Part shown: positions 1 to 13,199 of the stretch, in pieces | How positions within the stretch are numbered: position 1 is the first letter of the stretch | Layout of the letters: each line of letters begins with the position of its first letter | NCBI RefSeq assembly: GCF_028453695.1 | Contig: NC_135775.1 | Span: forward strand, 8,944,046-9,008,045 | DNA length: 64,000 bases | Source: Augochlora pura | Taxonomy: Eukaryota; Arthropoda; Insecta; Hymenoptera; Halictidae | Direction: 5' to 3' | Position numbers and translations under genes: made by a program | Notes under the pieces: model-generated | What the model was told of the DNA's origin: nothing | Database searches by the model: none | What the model saw: only the letters and a program-made list of their open reading frames with translations

Positions 1-2193
1 CCTGGAACTCTGACGATGGGCTCGCGTTAGCGACGCTGTTGCACTCGGCGAACTTGTTTGTAGAAGTCTCTCGGCCACGGAGCCGTCTACGCTTTCGATT
101 CCCGCTTCACTCCCTCTCTCTCCCTCTCTCCCACCCCTCCTCTCCCTTTCTACCGATATCTGTATTAAAGCATGGAGCCGTTACACCCGTAGGATAACTT
201 TGGAACAATCTTAAAAGTGGCGGTTCGACCGGCGTCGCGGTCCCGCCGCGACCGAAAATCAGCTGGGAAGTTGCCGCGACAGAATCCAAATGAACTTCCG
301 CGACGGAACAAACTCTCTTACCGTAGCCGGGCTTAAGTCTTCCACGGTCCATTGAAAACGGGAAAAGCGGCTGGAACGATTGCCTATTTTCGTTTTAACG
401 ATCCAGCGTACTTTCTCCGGGGATCACCGATTCAGGGCTATATTCTGATCGAGGAGCTTCATATTTTAATGCTGGTTTCTATTTTAATTCTTCTTTCTCT
501 GGAAGAATTGCTTTTAAATCGCAATGGATTTTTTAAAACTGGAATAAACGAATTGAATTCTTTTTTAAATATTGAAAGAATCACAGTTCACTGTAGAATA
601 ATTAAAATACTCTTTTTTAAATTTTCACTATTACTTCCAATTAAAGAAAGACAGATGAAAAGCTGCCGTTTTTTGAACTTTTTTATTTGAAGCTGGAACA
701 AAAATTTTAAAAATGCGTTCTGCAGATACGTATATTGAATGATTCATGCGCGTAGTGAAAATTTCGTCGAAATCGATTGGCAGTTAAAAACAATTAAAAA
801 TCGTGATGGTACATGCTACCGAGATCTATAGATGGATTTTTAAATTTTTGTTCTAAGTTCTGATAGGTTCTGATACATCAAAAATGTGCTTTTAAAATTT
901 TTCTGTCATATCAGGTAATATCAAAATTAAATATGGACTGTTTTAGTCATTGAACGGTCTTTCTAAAATTTAAAAAGTATCCGAGTCATTTAGTTAAAGT
1001 AAAAAATTTAAGAAGTAAAAATTTCTCGACATGATTTTATATCTTCTCTCAAATATAGTTTTATTATATAGATATAAAATTATATCGAACTAATAGCTGC
1101 AATATTCGAATGAGTTTTGATGTCTCAAAATTGAACATAGGACACGTAAATTATTAATTTTGACTGCAGAATTTGTATAGACTTTTTATGCGAAATAAAA
1201 ATTGTTTACATCGATTGCAAGAAATATCAAGTAAATAGCAAGTTCATTCTATCGCCAATAACATTAATAAGTTGAAAATAATACGTCGATACTTTCGCAA
1301 TTTTCCCAATGTGTTTATTTTACGAAATGGCAGCAATTTAATTTGACCATAACTGCATAAAATCCGCAATAATATAATAAATTGGTTTTATTCGATTAAA
1401 TCTCTTTAAACGCACTTGTACCGCGCCCCAATTTCAAAGCAAACAAAATGTTGCTGACAATACCCGCTTTTTAATAATAAAATAGCCATCCATTTTCGAT
1501 CGCGAGCTAAAATCGTGCCGCGAAGTTAGTTTCTGTTCGAATATTTTGCAGCGGCATAGAACGGGGGCAGTAAATAATATACATTTCAGTAGCTTACGCG
1601 CAAATCCGGGGTAACATTTTTCCTTTGTCGAAAATTTTTCCATTTCAAACCGTTCTGTACCTGTCGGATTGTCCGAGGGTCTTTGCTGTACCAAACCGTG
1701 AAAGGATTTCCGGAAACCTTTGTCCGGAAGCTACCTTCGTTTCGCTGTTGCGAACTTTCTTTCGGGTTCTTCTTCGAGGGACGCAGCCTGTGAGGGACAC
1801 TCGTTACACGGCATTAGCAGGCATTAAAAACGAGAAACACAGCACGCGGCCGAACTAACGCAAAGGCTCGGCCCCGTCCGACAATAGTCCGCAATTACGC
1901 TGACTGGATTTCTATCCTGACCAACGGTAACTCGTTAACGAAGAAGATTTCACACGCGCCACCGTAACGACTTCAATTTCTTATTTCGCTAATTGCGACT
2001 TCAAGAAGAACTCTCCCTCTCTCTCTCGCTCTCTTTACCGTCCCCTTCCCCATCTTAACTGTTCCAGACATTTTATCTCATCCATCGATTAAAAACAATT
2101 TATCAATCAACTGACACGTTTTCGACATTCGCGAACACTTTTGACGGATAAGTGATAAGGATCAGAGAATTCCATTTTATTCGAAATGATCGA
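1..2193. other. No gene seen
   Basis: GC-richer DNA with a CT tract (110-147) to about 360, then AT-rich single-copy-looking sequence to 1400, then mixed sequence with a CT tract near 2004-2035. Short open frames lack protein-like composition. Confidence 0.6.
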
Positions 2194-2444
2194 TTAACCC
2201 CTTGCACTATCGCTCCTTTCATGCTGTGACGATTAGCACTTAATCGTACTTAATCATTTTCCTAATAGGATCAGACAATCTTTTTTTTCAATATTGTCTT
2301 TATTTATCTTCGTTTCTATGCTTTGATAACACAAGAATTTATTTTCACTTCGACGTAGAAGAAATGAATAATATTCATATTTAGTAGAGCTTGCATAAAA
2401 TCTTCACCGCCAGTCTGACTCGTTATTATAGTGCAAGGGATTAA
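2194..2444 (+). mobile_element. TTAA element, family A, full-length copy 1
   Basis: 251 bp from TTAA to TTAA. The left end is TTAACCCCTTGCACTAT; the right end, ATAGTGCAAGGGATTAA, is its inverse. A near-palindrome (AGTCTGACTCG) sits just inside the right end. It aligns over its full length with 30298-30548, which has the same size. The TTAA duplication and CCC start are the hallmarks of piggyBac-type MITEs. No coding potential. Confidence 0.88.
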
Positions 2445-4119
2445 GTGTCTAATATAACAATAATTTATCTAGATAACGATTCATCCGAATGAGATTTTGT
2501 TCGAACAAAGATTCATCTGAATAAGAAATTCTTTGTTCTTCGAATTTATTTGTACAGATTTGAATATAATGTATGAATGTTAGGTATTGATGTGGATATA
2601 AGTTAAAGAATTTGGAAGTAGAAATCTCCATTATAAATCAGACTTGTTGAAGTACGTAGCCGCGAAAGTGGAGATTTCAACTTCAGAAATGAGAGCATAG
2701 ATTAAAGGACATTCTAAACTTCTTTTACACAAAACCGTACACGTTTGAGGATGCATAAATTTTTAATGATAATTTAGCGTTTCTTCCGCATTAGTGCGTA
2801 ATAATGACTAGATACCGTATTATCCGAACATTTCGGAGACACTAACAATGGGAGTTAGGAGTAACAGCCCATAAAACGTGCTTCAGTTACACAACGTAAG
2901 GCATGAATTATGAACGCCCGCGAGAGCCGAGCAGGAAACCAATTATGAGTAAAATGAAGAGCAATAGCGAACACGAGTAACAATAAATAATAAACTTCGT
3001 ACTAAATACTGGCAAACTCGGCCACATTGTTGACCACTTACGTGGGGGGGAGGGGCGAAGCGACAATTATTTGTCATTGCTTTATCGCGTCGTTCCGCGG
3101 CAGTTCTCCTCGAGAGTCCAAGCGTTTCTCCGAGCGCTACGGCGGAACAGGTGTTTAATTGTACACCGTTCTCGTCTCGCGAAACGACGTCCCTCCATTC
3201 TCTTTCGCTCGCTCTCGTCCCGGTAACCTCAGACACCATTCTCCCACCGCGTTTTTATCGTTTGAATGCCCGGTCCGGGACAAAGCGGCGAACACGCGGC
3301 TGAATAAGCATCTTCTTTCCGCGTTACGAGGCTTTTGTTCCCTTCTTTGCTCGCAGCCGTGCGACGACGACAACGACAACGCCGACGATGCCGACGACGA
3401 CGAGGACGAGGACGACGGGACCGGCAAAAAGCGCGTGTAATTGCGAGGGGCACACGCAAGAACCGCTCCCGCGATCGAAATTCCGGCTGTCCCGGCGATA
3501 AGTCGGCCGGAAACGTTTCAGTTATTGCATTCCGGCCAGCGAAATAAATCGTCGACGAGGCGAAACCACCCTCCGGGTAATTAACTGTGTCCGTCCTATG
3601 CGACCCACATCCCTCGCGATTGTTTACCGACTAACACCTGCCGAGCAAAAACTCGATTACGCCCGCGGCCGTGCTCGTTTTTGCCTTCACGCTCGCCGTA
3701 CGGAAAACCCGATATACAATGTATATTAATGATCGCGGTGAAATGTTTATTTCCGATTCGGTATAATCTTCGTTGAATTAACGTTAAAATCGACAACAAC
3801 GCGCCGAACACGGAGATCGGATACCGTCCATGATTCCGTTCGCAATGCATGGTCTCCTGGCACGTTTATTTGGAACGCGATATCGGCCGAGCTTTCCCGC
3901 CGATTCATGGTATATCTGGTCTTTTAACATGAATAGTTACCAATCTCAGTTGTTTTATGAGAACAACGGGAATGTTTTTCGCTGTTTTTATTGTAGCGGA
4001 TTAAAAAGAATTGAAATATTCTTCGCAATGGAACATTCATCATTTCAGACACTTGACAGTGAAATGCCCGAGACCGGTCACGTTAAATAGCGGTGATTTG
4101 TGTTTGGAATTTTTCTCTC
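2445..4119. other. No gene seen; GC-rich island at 2900-3560
   Basis: The island is CpG-rich and holds the GAC repeat. Several overlapping frames are open on both strands at once, which points to composition and not coding. Confidence 0.6.
3360..3421. repeat. (GAC)n trinucleotide repeat
   Basis: GAC/GAG repeat in a GC-rich island. The poly-Asp and poly-Arg open frames here come from the repeat. Confidence 0.85.
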
Positions 4120-4377
4120 TTAACCTCTTAGGTACGACGCGCCATTATGGTGGTTTTCGTGAATGTTTCGTGTTTTACTCAATTCTATTATTGATTATTA
4201 AAGTAAACGAATAAAGTGAAAGTGAATAAGTACAATACGCTAAGAAAAGGATACATATGTAGCTAATATTGTAATATTATATATAGCTGTACCAAAAAAT
4301 ATATATATTAATAAAAATGGTAATTTAGTAATGAAAAATTTTATTCGCGCAAAATCCAGCCGTGCATACAAGATTAA
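4120..4377 (+). mobile_element. TTAA element, family K, copy 1
   Basis: 258 bp, TTAACCTCTTAGGTACGACG at the left and CCGTGCATACAAGATTAA at the right. Shares 'GGTTTTCGTG.ATGT.TCGTG' and 'AAAAATGGTAATTTAGT' (each under 20 conserved bases in a row) with the copy at 31772. It has no open frame of note. Confidence 0.87.
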
Positions 4378-7300
4378 TTGCCAGTTTGTGTATCATTGCA
4401 AATTTTCATTATAATACATACATGATTTTACAAAAACTTAAATCACAAAAAAGTATTCCTTGTTAGCTTAAAGATTACTTTTTTTTAAAATAAGATCTAC
4501 ACATGTCATAAATGCATAGTGTTCTTACATTCGATCTAATCTCACATTTCCTATAAAATCCTTCTGTTTCCGTTGACCAGATATTTATTGTAATTACGTA
4601 TCCTCTCCAACTCATAATTACCGATATTTTGTCAACGCTAAGAGAATTAAATTTTTCGATGGCACGCGAACGAGTTGCGAAGTTTCACTATAAAGCAGCT
4701 AATTTGATGTCGCAAATCCGCGGGCCACATCTAGCGGAAGATATTCCGCGGGATCGTGCCGCGCGCACGCGAAAATTGAAGAAAACACGCGGTATTACTT
4801 TAGCAAGTTTCTCTACACGTTCTAAAGTCCTGCGAGGCACTTGCGAATGACGCTGTGTAATTAAATTTATAATACACGGGACGCCCTTCGCGCAACACGC
4901 ATTCGTACAACATGAATTCGCCGCGGGTACGATGAAAGAATTAGGGAAACCGCTGGCACAACGGCGCTCTTTCACCGCAAATGGTAGAAACTTCAAGCAT
5001 CCGCGGAAAAATGAGAAAGTGAGCAAGGGAATAGCTCCGGCTCTTCGAAGAAAAGCCGAGAGGAGGAGCAAAGATGCTCGGAGGAGATCAGAGGGGCTCG
5101 GCGAAGCTCAGAAGTTGGGCATTTTATGTCGGAGGAGACGGAACAGAGCGAATGATTTGTACATTAATAGAAATCCTTTGTCGTGCGTCGAGGTGCGGGT
5201 CTCACTGACAATTATGAAGACACGACGGAGATTTCGACAAGATAATTTCCGTCGTCTCTATTTAATTCGCCTTTGCAATTTGCTGATACAATTGATGGAA
5301 TTTACAGATTTGTTGTAACATCGTGGCGTAATTAAACATTGTCCGACCCCGTTTCTGTAGCTTAATCTGTACTTCGATAATAAATGGATACAACGATAAA
5401 AAGTTAATAAAATGGGACGATAAATACTCAACTCTGCAAATTCCTTCTTTTAGAATGAAAATCTAAAGCGAACTATGATGTTTAACGAAGATTATTCGCA
5501 TGTTCAGGGCTAATAAATTCATCTGTGGAACAGATTATTTCTATAGCATTTCTGAACATTGTGTTAAATTGATGCAAGCAATTTTATATGGTTTAAATTA
5601 TTTTTATATTGCTCTTTTCGAAATTATATTTAAAGAAACCGGTAAATTAATTGGTACATAATTTTTCAAAATAATTGGAACATTTCAAACAAGATGGAAC
5701 CAAGAGGACCAACAGGGAACAAATAATAATAATTTGTTTAGTATTCGAAGAAATTGTATCAAATTCACACAATAGATTAAGTCTATATGGACTGCATTTA
5801 TTTGTTATTGACAACTTGCAAGACAATTGCTTTGATATTTCAGGTTGATAGTGCTCTCAATCATTATGAATATTATTATTGGTTATTTTAGAGATTTTAT
5901 AACTTATAAAAATAAAATCAATTTAAAAAATGACAACATATTTAGTATCTGTATACTCATGCTCTCTTTGAAACTATATTTAAAGAAGCTAATAACTCCA
6001 CTTTACAACTTGTTTAATGAAATAAATTATGGAACTAATGTAAAAAATTATAACTTGTTATGATTTTAGTACAAGAATTTAATTTTAGTACTTGTCGTAC
6101 TAAATTAAAATAAATTACCTTGACGTTTTCTACAAGTCCCGCAGAAAATATAAATAATTATACTGAACTAAAGAACTCAAGATTTCAAAGACGACAAAAC
6201 GGAAGGGCGCGGCGGATCGACGCCGAAACAAACAGAGTATCAGCGGCCGTGGGATCCTTTATAAATTCGCTTAAACGACGCGCTGAATCGACAAAAATCA
6301 CTCGATTTCGTCGTCCGTTTGCCTCGGAAATGGTTTACGACCGTGGAAATTCGGGGCATAAGCGGAGCCGAAAGTTCGAAACGGCGCCGTATCAAGCATC
6401 AGATCTCACCGTGGGCGTCGTCTCCGACGTGACACTTTTATTGGAGGTTCTTTTACGAGACAGCGCGAGCTACGATCCGAAATTTCACCGAACCGATCCG
6501 ATCGGTTCGCCGTCGTTCGGGATTGATTTCTTTTCGGCCAGAGACAGACGGTTCCTCTCGTCTCGACGCCGCTGCTCTCGGCTCCGCGCTCCTCTCCCGG
6601 CTCCGTGCTCCTCTCGGCGCAGTTCCGCGCCGGAAGCGTACGTGCACGCAGCCAGTAATCGAAATCCCGGGTTTCCCGCGGCAATCTCGGCGTGTTCTCG
6701 CTTTCCAGGGATGCGGCGGGCCAATGGTAGAATGGGATCGAAAGGGTCAGCCTTCGTTCATCGTCGTCGTCGATCCCGAAATCCCGGAGTCGATCGACGG
6801 AATGCCGTGCGGGGGCGGATCGCGGCTCGGGCCGGGATCGCGATTGCGAGATACGGGACCCGTGTTCGTCCGGTGCTCGTGCCAGGGTAAAATAGAAAAT
6901 ACTATTAAAAGTTCGTGGAAAACGGCAAGCGAGCGAGCGAGCGCGCGCGCGCCAGCGCGATCGGACGCCAGGGAAAATCCAGATCAATTACCTTTCCAGA
7001 GAACAATTCGGTTTTAAGGGGAGGCTGTCGGGAAGTTCGGCGAGAACGGAGCAGAGATACCGGTTCGAATCGAGGTGGGCCGCGGGAGAGAACTTTCCGT
7101 CGGAGCAAATGGAACCTGTACGCTCGCTGGCTGCGAGCTGATATTTTATCTGCCGGATTATAATACGTATAATGCGCCGGCCGATCGATCCGCCATGGGG
7201 AATTGCTGATCGAACGGAAAGCGGCGACGGGAAGATGCACTGGGTGGCCTCGGAATCGTTGCTCAATAAATCCGGGAACTTTTATCGATGTTTAAAATAA

Positions 7301-10300
7301 TTGTTATTTACGAGCTGAAACTTGTAAGAATGACATACTTGATAGAGTTTTGTAACCATGAGATGAGTTTTCTTGCTAGTGTCTATCACCGGATTATTTA
7401 GATTAAGACGAAACGTGGTCGAGGAGAGCTGGTATTTTTTGTTTATGTTATTTGTTGCAATGCGTTCGATCGCATTTATCGGGACACCATATGGTTTCAC
7501 GTTTATCTTCCTTTATGTTTCTTTTCGATTTAATATGTTAAGTATTTATGCCAATGTTAGACAATACATAAATATAGAGAAGGACAGAGGTAATAGACGA
7601 TTGTAGTGTATTTAATATAAATAATTTGTTATAAGGAAAAAAAGAGAAAAAGGTTTGAAAATTATAAAATTTGAAGCCTTAAAGTGGCCAGAAAAAGAAG
7701 GATAAAGATGCGTAAAATTAAATTTGCATTAGTGTCAAATATTATAATATAATAAATAATATATATAAATAATATATAATAGTGTCAAACATTTGGATTC
7801 TATGGGACACTGTACATTCCGTTATGTATATAATAATTATTTGGAATTCGCTTTCTGGAATTTGTAAGATCAGAATGGCAGAGATGGCCGTATCGGTGAA
7901 ATAAAATTAATTAGACATTTATGTAATTTGTGATACTATTCTTATGTTGTAAATTAGAGAATGAAGCAATAATAAAAAAGGGAGGACAGTGTACATGCCG
8001 AGGGATGTACAGGCTATGCCTGGAAGAATGGAGAAATAAACAAAAAGATAAATAAGAACGAGACATGATCGCTCTGATCATGAAGAAAGACAGAAGTATT
8101 GTAAGATTATAAATAGTTTATTCGTTACACATTTATTTATTATTTATTTTGTTTATTATATATGTATTTTGTTTATTATATATTTATTTGTCCAAATTAA
8201 CAGTGTTACAAGATGTTTACACGATACCATTTAAATGATGCCAAATATATTTTATCTCAAGCTGTAATATAGATAATCAAAATTTAATCTATTACAGTAT
8301 TGATTTACATTGCAAATGAATTTATTTATGCAGTTGTTATGGGCACTGGTTGAACATTATCGCTTAATATGCGACTCCAGTTGCAGTATATATTATTAAG
8401 TTAAAATATATAGATATCTTTATATCAAAGTACGATTATATGTTGGTATTTTTCTATAAATATATGTAGTATTAATATCGATATGTTTATGTGAAAATAT
8501 AATATATTATTAAATATATAATATTATATCGGTATTTATATATTTGAAGTTCACCAAACCTTTAAACGCATTATTTAAAATCTGTTATCTTAATAAATAT
8601 CTGCCATTTCACCGAAAGCCAAAATAACGATATTTATTTTGGCTTCAGTGTTGTAGTGATTTCAGCGGCGAATATATCTAGTTCTTGCAATAATTTCGGT
8701 ATTCATTTATTTCGGTATTGTATCGGTTTTCGGCATTGTATCGGTTTTCGGCGCAACCTTGTTAGTGCAATGCCGGTATCAAAATCATACCGATTTTAAA
8801 TCCCTGGAAGAATCAGTTGATCGCTGGTGCAGCGGAGATAACTGGATACGACCGCAATATAGTTTTTCCTCTAATTGTTATATTTATTGAGTGGCTCGTT
8901 CGCCGATTCCGGATGTACTAGATGTTCGAATTAGTTGATTTCTGTGGGAAATATTCATAAACGTTTCGCCGCGTTTAAATCATTTGTCCGACCGTGGGCT
9001 GGTTTATTCTACTGCGTACGCGCGGCGGCGCAAGTATTCTAGCTGCAAAAGTTAAACGGAGCAATTATTTTGTTTGTTGAGCTAACAGCTGGAAGTTTAA
9101 AGTACTCCGCAACTCCTCTGATCAGCGGCTGCCCGATTTCACTTGCTGTTTGCAAGAAAATGTAAACTCGTCAGCTGCTTGTTTGGCCGATAATAATTTT
9201 ATTATTTTTCGATCTTGCGGTACACAGGTATGTTAATTCAACGGTTAATTACTTACGCTATAACATAGAGCCAGAATCGTTACGAGAAATAGGAATACGA
9301 ATTCTTTTTCATAGAAATAAAATGCTACCATTCGACGTCAATAATTGAAGCAAAGGTTCGCGTACAATAAGTATTAACTATCTATCTCGCGTAAGAATTT
9401 ATTAGTGATAAACAAGTGTTGATCTACATAGCTAAATTGCAATGTAAAGGATTAAAAAAAAGTAGCAAGTCACTTAACTGCACACCTGATCATTTACCAC
9501 CGCTTTCCGCTAAATTCAACGAAGCTCCGGTGCATGATAGTTGAAAAATGACATCTCAGAATCGAAATTAATCGTGCACGCAGCGAAATGAATTTTCAAG
9601 GTGTTAAGCTGCGCGTCGCGGTTAATAGCTATTACATTCTACGGTCCAGATCCTTTATTACCGCCTCGTGTCAAAATAAATCGTTATCTACTTGCGGTCA
9701 GCGTTAAAGGTCTCAATTACTCACTGTCCCGTGGTATTACCGGACGAGTTACAAAGCAATGGCAGTCATTATTGTAATTTAACTTGGTGTAATTAAATTC
9801 TGGCCGGCGCGAACGTTCAGGCGTTAACGAGATACGCGAAGCATCTCTGTCCAATGAAACCTGCAGCACGAATTAATGAAATACCTATCGGTCCAACAAA
9901 ATTTTCGTAAATAATCTCCAGGATTCTGGGCATTGTTCCACGGGAGAGGGAAAAACCATCGGAACATACGGGCGGCGACGCGGTGCTGCGTCGCTGAACC
10001 TGGGAATTTCAACGTAAACCCGAGGAAGCACATTTATTCTACTAATTATCGCAGCGTGCAAGCAGATTACTCTGCTTTGTATCTTTCGCCCCGTTTTAAT
10101 ATTATTATTACTCTTCCCCGCGCTTTGATCCTCTGATATAGCTAATCGCGACACTCCGCGCGCGCTCCCCGATTCGCTTGATAAGCCGGAAATTAATTTA
10201 CAGCAATTTGTATAATAACAACTAATAATTGAGCGCGTCGACATACTTCTGTACGCGTTCTCCATTACGCCGCCGCATTAGTTCTCATTAAATTTCCGAT

Positions 10301-10383
10301 GGAAGGGAATATAAACGACACGCCGGGATCATTTTGCAAGCACCGTTTGATTTTTACGACGATTCGTGTAATAGAATTTGTGG
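4378..10383. other. No gene seen; GC-rich island at 6180-7270
   Basis: AT-rich DNA either side of one CpG-rich island. The longest frames (up to 256 codons, at 6120-6890) are Arg/Ser-rich and overlapped by open frames on the other strand. 7600-8560 is very AT-rich, with TATTATATATTTATTT-type repeats near 8130-8190. Confidence 0.6.
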
Positions 10384-10701
10384 TTAACCCTTTCGCTGCG
10401 AAGCGCATTACTGAGCAGTTGACACTGATGAATGCTACGAAATAAAAGTTTCTTGTTCTCTAAATTTTACAATGATATTTATTATATTTAGTAATATCAT
10501 TTTGCTTTCTAAAAAGTTTGTAATCATAATTTATTTTGTTTTAAATATTATAGTCAACTGTTTGTTGATTAACAAAAGTAGAATTAGAAGAATGAAGGTA
10601 TATATGTATATGATATGAATTTACATATATATACGCTCTTCGTACATAAGTGGTCATTCTTCAAGGGCGAATATATACGGCCGTCGGAGCGAAAGGGTTA
10701 A
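10384..10701 (+). mobile_element. TTAA element, family B, copy 1
   Basis: 318 bp with TTAACCCTTTCGCTGCG at the left and CGGAGCGAAAGGGTTAA at the right. It is homologous in reverse to the nested copy at 44804. The extra length is a TATA-rich stretch near 10600-10670. Confidence 0.9.
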
Positions 10702-11257
10702 GCAATTCTCTTTGACTTTAATTTCCTTTGTTTTTATTTCGCATTCACTTCATTTTCAATTCATTCCGCCTGTAATATTCTTCTCGTTTCCGTAAAATTC
10801 TCCATGAAACTCTCAGTTCAGAAGAGCGCGCACGTTCTCGAGATTATTTCGCAGATAGTTCCCGATCGATGAGACGATCGAGACTTGTTACGATATCAAG
10901 GCACAGTCTCAGCTGACAGGGAAAACGTATCTGTGTCGTTTGAGGCTCCTATCGTCTTCAACGCTATAACGCGCCCCGTCTTTATCTTCGTTCTAAAACA
11001 ATTGAGCCGAGACTTTACTGCGTTCGGGCAGACTATCGGGATTAAACGAGATTAGCATCTCCGACCGTGTTTGTTTTTCGCAAAACGATAACTACGGCGT
11101 CCATTATCTTCTACTCCGAACGCTGGCCCCTCACGAATACAAACGGAGCGTCGATGAAAATGTACATTGTTACGAAAGCCTATGCAGTCGATCGTAAGAA
11201 CTTAATACATCAAAGACAGGGAATTTTTATTAAAACTTTCTTATACGATGGGCGACT

Positions 11258-11508
11258 ATAACTCCTTGCCGGACTATTTTTTTCATAGTTATAAGGATAA
11301 GCACTTTGTCTATTATCATAATTTCTTAGAAAGAAAAGGAAAAATATTTATTTTGTTTGGCTGCGATTACTTAAATGGTTAAATACTAATGACAAGAGGA
11401 CAGAATTTTAATCCGGCGTAAAAGGACAGAAATACATTCATACTTAACACGATATTAATAGAAATCTCTATGACGAGCCAGACTCGTCAAAATATGTTAA
11501 GGGGTTAA
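11258..11508 (+). mobile_element. TTAA element, family D, copy 1
   Basis: 251 bp. The right end is intact (GACGAGCCAGACTCGTC, then AAGGGGTTAA); the left TTAA has decayed to ATAA. The order of internal landmarks matches the copies at 20424 and 63505. Confidence 0.75.
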
Positions 11509-12239
11509 TCATGTAGAATTTTTCCAACATAAGTGTATAAAAAGTGTGATAAGTATCGTAGGGTTTTTTCCGAGTATGAAAGGTAGTATGGTCGTGGATA
11601 TAGTTGTTGCGTTATCGTTGTTAAATGTACTCGTCGTTATTGTTTAAGTCTATCACTAACAAACTGTTACTGTTGTTATTATTGTTATCTAACATTTGTT
11701 ATATTACCACGGAGTTTTCGTGATATTTTTGTAATTAATATATTGTATATTATTGAAATTGTCTGAAAAATGGTAAGAAATATATGTTTCAAGAAACAAT
11801 CGTAATTATTGTGAGAGTGATCGTTGATTTTAGGTTCACGGAATGCGTAATAAACGAAACATGTCAACCATTGAATATTACTAATACATTATTACATTAC
11901 TAACATTTGGGATAGGATCGGGTCAAGTATTTTTCTCGGATTCAGATCGGGTTACGAAAGTTTGTGATACTCTACCATCCGAAATCGAGGACGACTTAGA
12001 TAGTGCTTCGGTCGAGTCGACAAGTTACCGACATTTCGTGCACTTCCTCGCACGACTTCGAAGTCACGTACCCAAAATTTTAATGTTAATTTCAAATGCA
12101 ATGGAAATTCATACAGCTTTCTGCTTCAGCATTTTCTCTCCTTATGCTGCTACTTCCATCTTGCTGTTACCTTCATAGTTCTTTATCCTGTTGCGGCTAC
12201 TTTTCATCCAACTTCGTTTAATGTTTCCAACTTCCAATG

Positions 12240-12900
12240 CCATTTCTGGTTCAGTTTTAGAACTGACTTAAAGCAGATATAGAACAGCTTTAGGACAGTT
12301 TTAGGTCACTTTTAATGTAGATACAGAGCAGCCGTAGGGCAGTTGCAGTTCAAATGATTTAAAGAAAGAAGTCATATGTAGTCAAACAAGGTGAAACGAA
12401 GCGAAATGAAGTCAGATAAAGTCGTAATGAAATGAAATGATGCCAAACAATACCAAATGAAGTTTAATGAATTTAAATGAAGAAAAATGTAATCAACTGA
12501 AGCCAAATGAAGTCAAATTAAGTGATATGAAATTAAATGAAGTCAAACGAATTCTAAATGAAATTAAATGAAGTCAAACGAATTCTAAATGAAATTAAAT
12601 GAAGTCAAAATAAAAATCAAATAAAGTCAAATGAAGAAAAAAAGTTGAAGAGTTACCCTGAAACTATCCTGAAGCTACCCTAAAATTGCTCTAAATCCAT
12701 TCCAAAACTGCTCTAAAACTTCCCTAAAACTGTTCTTAAATTGCCCTAGAGCTGCCCTAATTATCTGTCCTAAGAGTATCCTAAAACAGTCATGTATCCT
12801 AAAACTGCACTAAATATATTCCGATACTACCCTAAAGCTACCCTAAATGTTTCTTAAAACTGTTCTAAATCTATACTAAAGATGTCGCAGAACTACCTTA
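12240..12900. repeat. Compound low-complexity repeat block
   Basis: Three parts. 12255-12350 repeats 'CAG.TTTAGGACAGTTTTAGG'. 12360-12640 repeats ATGAAGTCAAA-type units of about 11-15 bp, with one 31-bp stretch (ACGAATTCTAAATG...) duplicated. 12650-12900 repeats 'CTG.CCTAAAA' units of about 12-13 bp. The third part is the reverse complement, in unit sequence, of the first. Confidence 0.8.
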
Positions 12901-12903
12901 GAA

Positions 12904-13127
12904 TTAACGCTAAACCTACCGAGCTCGAACCGTGGCTACGCGTTTTGCTTCAGAAGAATGGCAAGACTGGATTTATTTAGACTTTCTGCCATTTGTATTA
13001 TAATTTATGCTTCAATCGTGATATCCATTTAATAATTTCGTATGTAAAAAACTTTATAACCTAAAAAATTTTATAAGAAAAAGTTTGGAATCGGTCATTT
13101 TGACCGACTCGGTAGATTCAGTGTTAA
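12904..13127. mobile_element. TTAA element, family J, long copy
   Basis: 224 bp, TTAACGCTAAACCTACCGAG at the left and CTCGGTAGATTCAGTGTTAA at the right. A CGGTCATTTTGACCG palindrome lies just inside the right end. It follows directly on the repeat block at 12240-12900. Confidence 0.83.
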
Positions 13128-13199
13128 GAGTGACTCCAAAGTAAAACAAGATTTCTGAAATTGGATGCAGTCGAAATAAGAGCAAGCCGACTTTTAACA

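Noticed and set aside
3159..3440. Open frame with an acidic Asp-rich tail
   Set aside because: Produced by the GAC/GAG repeat; the other strand and phases are equally open.
6120..6890. 256-codon open frame on the plus strand
   Set aside because: It lies in a CpG-rich island, is rich in Arg and Ser, overlaps open frames in several phases on both strands, and shows no domain.
7030..7080. GGTTCGAATC, resembling a tRNA T-loop
   Set aside because: No acceptor stem, anticodon arm or D-loop could be fitted around it.
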